DNA of 64,000 nt from Symsagittifera roscoffensis (Eukaryota; Xenacoelomorpha; Acoela; Convolutidae): contig NC_087067.1 of the NCBI RefSeq assembly GCF_963678635.1, forward strand, positions 990,001 to 1,054,000, in the 5' to 3' direction. Positions 12,541 to 20,496 of the stretch are shown piece by piece. The notes under the pieces were generated by a model, which had not been told where the DNA came from, searched no databases, and saw nothing but the letters and a program-made list of their open reading frames with translations. Both the position numbers and the translations under genes were made by a program. Position 1 is the first letter of the stretch. Each line of letters starts with the position of its first letter.

Positions 12541-12948
12541 CTGCAATCAAAACAATACAATTCGGATCTTTTTCCTCCAACCTCATTTTTTACTCCAGCG
12601 TTTTTCGAATTCTCCCCAACTTAAGCACAATGTACAAATCAAACTATGTGGTCAACAGGATCTTAATTGCGGTCTGAATCTATGTTTTGTGCACCCAGTT
12701 TTTGAAAAAAAAAATAGAAAAAAATTAGGATGAAGGGGATTAGATTTTTTAAACATCAATCTGTTGATTTAACTTTTACGCGAATTTACTACGCGGATAC
12801 ATATAAAAACTTACAAATGTGAAAGTTTTGTTTCTGAAAGACGCTCATTGATTGTGTTTTGTAAGTGTGTGAAATTTTGAGTCTGTATAATTTAATATAC
12901 GCCTTAAAGCCAAGCCAACAGATGAATGCCTATATTTGACACTTCGAA

Positions 12949-14134
12949 ACAGATTGCTCGTGTTAAGGCGGAACCCTGAATAATCTGACAGTCCTTTAAG
13001 GTCAACGGAGTAGTGTTCACATTAAGAAATGAATAAAATTTTCAAAAAAATTTTAAAAGTTTTTGGTGAGATTTGTTTTTTGAAAATCATGCCCAAAAAA
13101 TACAAAATGATATATTTTGCATATAGTAAAGTATTAAACAAAAACGCCTCAACTCAATTTGGAACGATGTGTAGGACTGAATAAATTTGGTTTTTCGCAT
13201 TGAAAGCACAAAATATATCGCGCCCCCATAACTTAACAAAAAAGTCACATTTGAAAAAATGAGCTCAGGGCAATAATATTATTTGGGTGTTATGCAACAA
13301 TTTTGTCAAAAATGGCTGTTTAGAAAGTCAAAACTTTTCTGGAGTAACAAACACTTCGAGCATAAATATTTCGTCGCACTCGTCGAAATTTGCAACAATA
13401 ACCCATCTAATAAATCAAAAAATTTATTTTCAAAATCGTTGTACATGGCTATATTGTAAACAATTTTTTGTTCCAATGATGGTTCGAAACTTAAATTTAT
13501 TCAACAAATTGAATTTTTTGAACTTTAAGCTTGGAATCTGTGTATGTTTGGTTTAGAATTTGTATACGTGGCTACTGGAAAACGTCAGAAAAAGTATCAG
13601 TTCTGTATCAGTTTTGAAAACAAGTTTTCAGAATCAGTTTTTTTCCGATTTCCGTAACGAAAGAAATGGAAAATTTGTGCTCGGCGTGGGTTTTTTTCTT
13701 CTGACAAATTTCGACTTCTTAATTGGCCATTTTTGAAGGAATTTTTTTAATATCAAAAGGTTTTGTTGTCCTGAGTTTAGATTTGGAAAAATATTTCAGC
13801 TGTGGTCGTTTTTTTTTAAAGTTATGGGGGTTTAAAAATCGCCATTTTGATCAATTTGGGAAAGTAAATGCGCAATATATCTTGCGCTATTAACGCGTAA
13901 GCAGAGAATTAATCCGTCTTAGAAATCGTTCCAAATTGGTTGAGCGAAGCTTACTTGACATAATTGATTTGTTACTAGGAGCGAATTTTGTCAATTTGAA
14001 TTTTATATTGCGTGTGGAATTTTTTTAAAAAAATCGTTTTTGTTTACATTTATTTTTTTCTTGTAATGACTGATCCATAGACCTTAAAAGACAGTCGGAA
14101 CATTCAGGGCGTCGCCCTGATACGAGCAGTCTTG
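12949..14134. mobile_element. Foldback element with long imperfect inverted arms
   Basis: The left arm starting at about 12949 ('agattgctcgtgttaaggcg', 'ccctgaat', 'cctttaaggtc') is the reverse complement, with mismatches, of the right arm ending at about 14134 ('gaccttaaaagacag', 'attcaggg', 'gagcagtctt'). Further in, 'caatttggaacgat' (about 13156) pairs with 'atcgttccaaattg' (about 13926), and the 'cgcccccataactt' block pairs with 'agttatggggg'. The arms thus exceed 300 bp each. No transposase is present and the superfamily is not clear. The ORF at 13287-13556 lies within the fold and is not supported. Confidence 0.7.
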
Positions 14135-15662
14135 TTTAAAAATTGTATAAATTGAATGATTTTTACATACTTAAATACGCTGTTCCGCGACATAGATATT
14201 AGCGACAATCCACGAGGATCGGTTTTTATCAGTGATAGAGTCAACTGGGATATTGAATCTAAACAAACCTTAAAATTATATTGGCTATGTCATGTATCAA
14301 ACAAAATGATAAAAATCAGTCCTCATTCAGTTTCTAGCGTTTTGCTTAAGTTAATGAATTGATCTAAGAACTTTTCTAAGTTTTCAATATTATTTAGCAA
14401 AAATTAGTTGCCATATTAAAAGAAGGTTATGAAAAGGATCGTATTAATCATCGACCAATTAGTTTTCGATGTACACTAAGAAATTATGGGAATTGTTTAT
14501 CAGCAAAGGTTTTCTTTTGTTTAAAATATACATTCTTCAGTTAATGAGCTATCTGCGTTCAAAAAAAATTCCCATGATCTGGCGACTAACAAGAACCACA
14601 AAAATTCAATTTCCTAAAAAAACTATTAAAATTTGAACTTTTTTCGTGACAAGAATGAAATTTTAACGTTTGAAATTGAGTTGTCTCAAGTTCTGTTTTC
14701 ATCATCTGATTTTTTGCTGGGGCAATATAATAATAGTCATAAAACGAATATTGCCATTTCTACGATTCGCAGAGGATCTATGAAAAGCTATCCAGCCTGT
14801 CTAAACAGCCCGTTTGTCTTTTTTCTTCCATTCTAGACTGAGACTGAGTTTTTGTATTAAGTTTTTTTTGCGACTCATGGTCGTTTTTTTTTGCAACTTA
14901 AGACTTAAACTTTCACGCGCCACCACTATTGCAGCCGAAAATGGTCAGGCTCTGGTAGAATTGAAGCTAGAAGTTAACGAGAACTCGTCCTCACACAGTA
15001 TCCTTCCATGGTACGGGATCGATTAAACGATTTGACTACCACGAAATGAGCGCCTTACCACTATGCTCAAAACTTTTTTAGTTTGAAACTAAAGTTATAG
15101 GAGATTATCTCCCGGGTTAATCTTGCCACAATAATTATCCGAGGTTCAGCGTTATCCCATTATAGTGTAATTTTCAATTTTCACTCTTAAGCGAATTAAT
15201 AGAAAATTAGGGGTATAATGTAAATTGTCAAATTTAATTTTACGGGTTCAATCAGCGCGTGATTTTTTTTATTGTTGCAATTTGAAAAGAGCAAAAAATA
15301 GCGCTAATATGAGAGATGATTCCGAAAAATAAACCCTGACTCAGATGTGGTTCTGCGCCGTATTCAGAACTGGGATTTTAGCTCTGATTCATCGATGTTT
15401 CAATCCAGATCATGGGTAACCTGACGCTGATCAGAGCTGAATAAGCTATGGTAAACACTGGTTTTTCATGTAAGTAACGATGACTAAGACAAAGAGCTCA
15501 ACCCGAGCTGAATTGTTTCTAAAAAATTGGAAGTTTCCATTGAAAAATCCTTCTACATTACTTGCCAGAGACAAAACTCTGCCAGCCAGAACTACTTTGG
15601 AACAGTTTGGCTAAATATTTTCCCTTTCACGCGAAGGAATAGAATGGAGAAAAAAAGTTTAC
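14135..15662. other. Probable intron of the minus-strand host gene
   Basis: Lies between two probable exons. A more GC-rich patch at 14930-15026 is open on the plus strand (ending TAA at 15026) and also partly open on the minus strand. It might be an alternative exon of either strand, but I could not decide, so no exon is called. Confidence 0.35.
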
Positions 15663-15799
15663 CTCGTTTTCTGCCGCCTCGTTTAGAGTGAGTTTTCTGT
15701 TTTTGATTAGATTGATGAACCACAACTTCAGGTAATGTTTGAACGCCGAGGAGAATACACAGAACAGCAGGAAGTTCAGAATGCCGGCGAACAGAGAAA
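15663..15799 (-). CDS. Probable exon with TM7 and helix 8 of a rhodopsin-type GPCR
   Basis: On the minus strand the acceptor 'gcctgggtttcag' (ending 15800) precedes 137 nt of open frame, followed by a donor GAG|GTAAAC (15662-15661). The peptide is one hydrophobic helix containing GILNFLLFCVFSSAFKHYL, followed by a basic stretch and an acidic end (LNEAAENE). The pattern N-F-L-x-Y/F-C-x-F-x-x-x-F-[KR], followed by basic residues, is what TM7 and helix 8 of neuropeptide/FMRFamide-type receptors look like, so I infer a receptor exon. Codons are C/G-rich (CTG, TTC, ATC), unlike the surrounding AT-rich DNA. The exon ends in phase 0. Upstream exons must lie at higher coordinates, which would place the retroelement cluster in or upstream of this gene. 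Confidence 0.5.
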
Positions 15800-16000
15800 C
15801 TGAAACCCAGGCAAACATACCAAATTATGCGAACATAACCAAACACAGCCAAAAGTGGTTGTCTCGAAATAGTACAAATGTGGGTCTGCATTAATAATGG
15901 TCGAATCCCTGAGGGAGGGAGGGGCCTCCGATTCATATAAGATTCCGATTTGTAAATTTTTATAAATAACTCTGTTACTAGATTTGGTTTGGAAACATGT

Positions 16001-16110
16001 ATTATTATTATGATTATGATTTTTACGATTATTATGATTATTTTGTATTATTATTATTATTATGATTATTATTATTATTATTATTATGATTATTATTATG
16101 ATTATTACTA
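16001..16110. repeat. ATT/ATG microsatellite
   Basis: An interrupted run of 'att' triplets with occasional 'atg'. It generates a spurious poly-isoleucine ORF on the minus strand. Confidence 0.95.
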
Positions 16111-16189
16111 TGCCATTTTCAACTGATATTTTCCAGTACCGCAAAATAGGTGGTTTAGTGTGACATAACAGAGGTTTTTCAACAAAGTA

Positions 16190-16590
16190 TTGAACAGCAG
16201 GGGCGAATTTAAGGGGGGAGGGTGACACCCTAACTTCCTCAAGGATTTGACCCCCTCAATACTCAAAGAGTCCCCTTTGGTATTACTTTACGACATCACT
16301 TCTCGGTTTTCGGCCGACCAACCCTACTAATTCTAAATGGGTGCGCGCGCCAAAAAAACGCAATGTTTTGGTCAAACATTTTCCAAAAAGTGCTTAAAAA
16401 CAACTTTTTTAGCCTGTTTTTTCAAGAAGTTGCAGGCGTCCCAGAAATTTTTGTCAAAATAGGATCTTAATACTGATATGGGAGTGCTCGGAATATCAAT
16501 TTGGTCGACCTAAAACAGTCCGACAAAACTTTCAATTTTCTTGAAAATCGCCCCCCTCGGGAAAATTCTAGATCCGCCCCTGCTGAACAG
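16190..16590. mobile_element. hAT-like MITE with 8-bp target duplication (body 16198-16582)
   Basis: The body starts CAGGGGCGAATTTAAGGGGG and ends with the inverted CTAGATCCGCCCCTG. CAGGGGCGG-type termini are typical of hAT elements. The flanks TTGAACAG (16190-16197) and CTGAACAG (16583-16590) form an 8-bp duplication with one mismatch, the hAT length. There is no transposase in the 385 bp. Confidence 0.85.
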
Positions 16591-16724
16591 CTCGCGTTTG
16601 TTGTTCCATTAAACTTGTAGATAAATGTTCTTAATATTAATATTAATTGCAGTTTTTCTCATTCAAATGGAGATATCAGTTGGACTCACCCCGAGTAAAG
16701 ATACCGATTTTATGAGTGGTAATC

Positions 16725-17132
16725 TGAGTTAGGACCGAAGTGTAACTCATAGAGTAATTTCGGATAGGGTACACCGTCTGCTCGTCACGCTATCTTATTT
16801 TCGGCCGGATAGATTCGTGCAACTTCTTAGTCTAATACCGATCCTAATCTTACTCTTATACTACCTAGTCTCAGGTTGTTTAACTAGTCTCTGCTAGGCT
16901 CAATAGATCTAGGGTATACTGGTTTATTGCGGCTGCTGAAGTGCTCGGGAGAGTCCAACTAATTTCTAAGTTAAATTCAAATCTCTCTGGTGCTGAAATT
17001 ACAAGTAACTTCAGCACTTACAAATAAGTGGGTTGTTAGTTAGATGGATCATGATTGGTTAATATTAAATACTTTACATTGGTAAAACATTTAATTTATC
17101 CAATCATAAAATATAGTTTAGATCAGGTTCCA
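16725..17132 (-). repeat. 3' LTR of element 1
   Basis: 408 bp. It begins TGAGTTAGG on the plus strand and ends GGTTCCA, so on the coding strand it reads TGGAACC…TAACTCA. It carries AATAAA on the coding strand (16923-16928) and a 28-bp palindrome (16990-17017). Confidence 0.95.
16923..16928 (-). terminator. LTR polyadenylation signal
   Basis: AATAAA on the coding strand, in the middle of the LTR just after the palindrome. It is present at the same place in the other LTRs (35379-35384, 36657-36662 and 54083-54088). It probably directs 3' end formation of element RNA. Confidence 0.6.
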
Positions 17133-18610
17133 CCCATCCGGGTTTTACAGAGTTTTTTAGAACAGTTCTTCTGTAATTCAAGGGTGGATGATGGACGTTG
17201 GTATTTGGCGAACATCATAATTTTCTTCCGCTTCTTCTTGTGACAACGACTGAGTCTCTGCAACAAAATCAATTCTGATTTCAGAATGGTTGGCTATGTC
17301 AGGTTTTTCTGTTCTTCGGGGAGAACTTCTTTTGTGTCTGATCTAGCTTAGGAATGGCGTGGAGATTGTGCGTGGAGGGGATGCCTGGTTACTCGGATCT
17401 GTACGTATACTTGAACATCGAGGTGGTCATTGGTCTAGTTCAATGAAGTCCTTTTCTGCGAAGTCAAGTCGTACTCTAAATCCTTTGAGTTGTGATTGTG
17501 AGCGGCATATCGATTGTAGTTGGTCATTCTCTCTCGAGTGTAGTGAGGTCGTCTTGTCTTTTGATGTTCGTCCTTGGTGTTGTATTCTGATCTATATATT
17601 GCATCATGTGATTTTACATTTTATAAAACTTTTATTAGTTTAATATTTTTTAATAATGATTTTAGTTAGTTGTTTTCACAAAAGCTTTTTGTTTTAGTTC
17701 GGTTATTTTGAAGAGTTACTCACCCTTGAGTAGCTCTTATTAAAAATAAAGGTGTGGTCACAAAGCGTGGATGTAGCGCGGTGGGTTAGGCCGGCTATAG
17801 AGCATGCTCAGGACGTCCTTCCTGGTGGGTTAGGCCAGGTGTGGGAGTATGATTTCATGCGGTTTTTGTGAGGGGTCCTGTTATGTGACAACGTTTTATG
17901 TTGGGTTTGTTGTGGTTTTACTTATGTCTTGTTGGTTATGTACTTTTTCCAAAAAGCAAATTGTTTGTGGTATGGGTTTGTCTTTCGACTTTTTTGTGTT
18001 TTATTATTTCTTTCTAAGACTTTGTAATAGTCTTCAAAAGAATAAATTATCCAGTTTTAAACTGGGTTAATCCGGTTTGGGTACCGTTGGTTTCTTTTTC
18101 TAAGTCATGCTGTTATTCTATGATTTGTGGTATTTAGTAAGCTGCGTTGGTTAGTTTTGTTTAGTATATGATTCCTTTCCAACCGGGTTAAAGGAAAGTT
18201 TGAAACATGTTATTATATGTTAGAGTTGTTGAGTGTGAAAACTTGAAACTGAAATTCATTATTTTAAACAATTCTTCGTGGGCGAGCTGTGCGAGTGTGG
18301 ATAGAATTTCTGTGCGAATGAATGAAAATATTAAAAGGTTAGTACTGCAATTGCATTTTATTAATTTACTGCATAGAATTTGGAAATTTACTGCTAGTTA
18401 TGGGGGAATTTTAAGATACAAATTTTCATCATAATTAGATTTACTGCTGTGGGGGAAAATTTTATAAATTAATTTACTGCATTGGTATTATATTTATTTA
18501 ATTGTTGGTGCAAAAGTTTAATAGTGTCTTAAACAGTTTTGAAGAAGTTTGCTATTTTTTGATTTTTCTTTTGTGAATTTTTCAGATGATCTAGGATGAA
18601 GGCTAAAAAT
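17133..18610 (-). other. Element 1 3' untranslated region
   Basis: About 1.5 kb between the intron acceptor and the 3' LTR with no minus-strand ORF kept in all copies. The base next to the LTR on the coding strand is 'aaaacccggatggg', only a weak polypurine tract. The plus-strand ORF at 17359-17643 has a counterpart in element 3 but is broken in element 2, so it is an antisense shadow. The region includes the structured block at 17750-17850 and the short dyad CCAGTTTTAAACTGG at 18051-18065. Confidence 0.6.
17750..17850 (-). other. GC-rich structured RNA block in the 3' UTR
   Basis: A GC-rich island in AT-rich DNA, nearly unchanged in all three elements (37548-37640 and 54966-55060). On the coding strand it reads CCTGG-CCTAACCCA-CCAGG (a hairpin), then the dyads AGGACGTCCT and GAGCATGCTC, then GCCGGC followed by a second CCTAACCCACC. 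This order of hairpins suggests a folded RNA, for example an export, packaging or stability element. The function is inferred only. Confidence 0.5.
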
Positions 18611-18687
18611 CTAAAGAAAACATGAATAAAGAATGGTGAGTTTTTAATATTTTAATTAGTTAGTAATATCATTTAATTCATACTTAC
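18611..18687 (-). other. 77-nt intron in the 3' UTR of element 1
   Basis: Three bases after the ORF601 stop the coding strand reads CAG|GTAAGTATG, a near-perfect 5' splice site (GT at 18687-18686). A perfect TACTAAC branch-point box follows (18665-18659), then CATGTTTTCTTTAG (AG at 18612-18611). Element 3 keeps donor, branch (TAACTAAC) and acceptor (55827-55905, 79 nt). Element 2 has GAG|GTAAAA, TACTAAC and ATATTTCTAG (38391-38474, 84 nt). The conservation of all three signals at similar spacing supports a real intron. It lies outside the coding region, so it would mark element mRNA as spliced without changing a protein. Confidence 0.65.
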
Positions 18688-18690
18688 CTG

Positions 18691-20496
18691 TTAGTCGTCG
18701 GGGAAAAAACCGTGGGGGAAGATGTCGTGAATTAGTTCTGAAGTTGTTAGTAGTTTAGCTAAGATGCGGATGATATTTTTAGTTTGAAGCAGTGGCCAAA
18801 GCAATTGAAGTGCCTTAATAGTGGTTAGTTCTTCAGTGCCTACTGCAAACTCATAAGGTGTGTTTTGGATTAAGTTATATAATTTTTGGTTAAATTTAGT
18901 GTTGTGGATGAATTCTAAAATTGGGATTTCTATAGGTTGTAGGAACTCGTGCGGGATAAGGAAGGGTCGGGATTCTTCGGCGTTGAAGGTCTTGGTGATG
19001 GGGCAGAAAATGTACATTTGGGTTATGGGGTCATAATTACGAAGAATACCATGGAGGTTAGTGTCTTTAATACAATATGTGAAATTTAGGAAATACGGTG
19101 AAGTGTATTTTGAATTGATGAATTGAAAACGATGGTGTGGTTGTCTAGAGGGTGTGTGGAGGTCAAAGTGATTTTGGATGAAACGATAGTAACTGTATGT
19201 ATGTGTTTGTTTAGTGCGCAACATAATATCGTGTGAGCAGTGTAAATCTCTTTCGTGTGGTGCAAGGAAATGAAAGGTTAGTGAAAAGATTTGGAAGCGT
19301 TCTTTAAAACTTTCGTATGCTTGTGTGTTTGTTAGTGCTTCTGAAATAATGTGATCAAACTTTCGGTCGAAGATGTTTAGTGTAAATACATATGGTGTCT
19401 TGATGAAAAATTTCTCGGTGATTTGTGGATTAGCGAAGCGATCGTCGTCTAAGAATTGATCTTGGTTAGCTCTGATGATGTTGTGATCGTAGTATTCTAG
19501 TGTATATTCATTAGCTCTAGGTGCAGTGTGTATTTTTAGTGATTTTTTATATCCAACGTAAGTAAATTGTCTAGCGGTTAGTGGTGTAGTGAGTTGATAT
19601 AGCATGTCCTTATTTCGTTCTATATCGATGGAAGTGCTGGATAAAGGTAAGCAAAGAGGGTTAGTGAAATGATAGTATGAGGTCCAAGAGAGAGTGGGCA
19701 TTAAAACGTATTCATCTACAAAGTTGCGTGTTTCGTTAGCGTCGTGAGGGGTGTTTAAGGTGTATTGTGGAAACGAGGGTAAAGTGATAGCTAAAAATTC
19801 TTTAGTGTTAGTATGCTGGGGGTGGTTGATGTATTCACGGGCTGTTCCTGGTTTTGCTGGGAAAGGATGGTTGGGGAATTTTCTTTTAAAAGTGCGGTAA
19901 GCTCTATTAGTGTTTAGTGAAGATATAGTGGATGTGGATGATGGTGTTAATGATTCAGTATAATTTGAAGAGGGTGTAGGGGTAGGGGGGTTGGATGAAT
20001 TTATTGTGGAGGAGATTTGGTTTATGGTCGGGGTGTTAAGGTGGTAGGGTTGTTGTTGGAGGGTAATAAAATTATCTAGTTCTGGGGAGATTCGGGGGGT
20101 GTCTGGAGAATGAGATGATTGGTCAGAATGGTATGAGGAGTAGGTTGGGGTAACTTGGGAAGCATAAGAGGGTGTGGGAGTGATTGGGTCAGGGTTATTG
20201 GATAATATGGGTTGAAAAGGGGATTGAGAAAAATTAGAAGAGTTATGAAAATTATTGGATGGGGATGGTTCTGAGTCGGCGAATTCATCGGGGGTTTCAA
20301 TATTCGGGTTATTTAGCTGTGAGATGGAGTATAAAACTGAAATATGTGAGTTAGTGTCGGAATTCATGCCTGATGTTACATTGCTAGATGGAAAATCGGG
20401 TGGCGGAAAAGCAAAAAGTGGTATGATTGGGATTGGAGAGGTAAGATTGGTTGGATGGGAATTTGATCGGTGTAGTGATCCAAGTTGGCGGCTCAT
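18691..20496 (-). CDS. ORF601: orphan 601-aa protein downstream of env
   Basis: I do not recognise this protein. The first 200 or so residues are low-complexity, rich in Ser, Pro, Thr and Asn. Residues from about 200 to 601 look globular, rich in Phe, Tyr and His, with Cys residues only in the C-terminal half and no clear transmembrane segment or signal peptide. The ATG overlaps the env TGA as ATGA (20496-20493), so translation probably depends on termination-reinitiation or leaky decoding after env. Element 3 encodes a protein of the same length with few substitutions (55909-57714), and element 2 has a decayed copy. The stop lies 3 nt before a splice donor. Its presence in all copies implies a role in the element or virus cycle, such as a matrix, accessory or second surface protein, but nothing in the sequence fixes which. 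Confidence 0.85.
   Translation of the reverse strand: MSRQLGSLHRSNSHPTNLTSPIPIIPLFAFPPPDFPSSNVTSGMNSDTNSHISVLYSISQLNNPNIETPDEFADSEPSPSNNFHNSSNFSQSPFQPILSNNPDPITPTPSYASQVTPTYSSYHSDQSSHSPDTPRISPELDNFITLQQQPYHLNTPTINQISSTINSSNPPTPTPSSNYTESLTPSSTSTISSLNTNRAYRTFKRKFPNHPFPAKPGTAREYINHPQHTNTKEFLAITLPSFPQYTLNTPHDANETRNFVDEYVLMPTLSWTSYYHFTNPLCLPLSSTSIDIERNKDMLYQLTTPLTARQFTYVGYKKSLKIHTAPRANEYTLEYYDHNIIRANQDQFLDDDRFANPQITEKFFIKTPYVFTLNIFDRKFDHIISEALTNTQAYESFKERFQIFSLTFHFLAPHERDLHCSHDIMLRTKQTHTYSYYRFIQNHFDLHTPSRQPHHRFQFINSKYTSPYFLNFTYCIKDTNLHGILRNYDPITQMYIFCPITKTFNAEESRPFLIPHEFLQPIEIPILEFIHNTKFNQKLYNLIQNTPYEFAVGTEELTTIKALQLLWPLLQTKNIIRILAKLLTTSELIHDIFPHGFFPDD

Noticed and set aside
15776-16228. 150-aa minus-strand ORF with poly-isoleucine
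   Set aside because: Created by the ATT microsatellite at 16001-16110.
17359-17643. 94-aa plus-strand ORF in the element 3' UTR, similar to one at 54566-54862
   Set aside because: Antisense to the element and shared only by the two young copies; element 2 has a stop within it. Similarity is explained by recent common origin of the DNA.
17770-17835. TTAGGC telomere-like repeats
   Set aside because: Only two isolated occurrences inside the GC-rich block; not a telomeric array.
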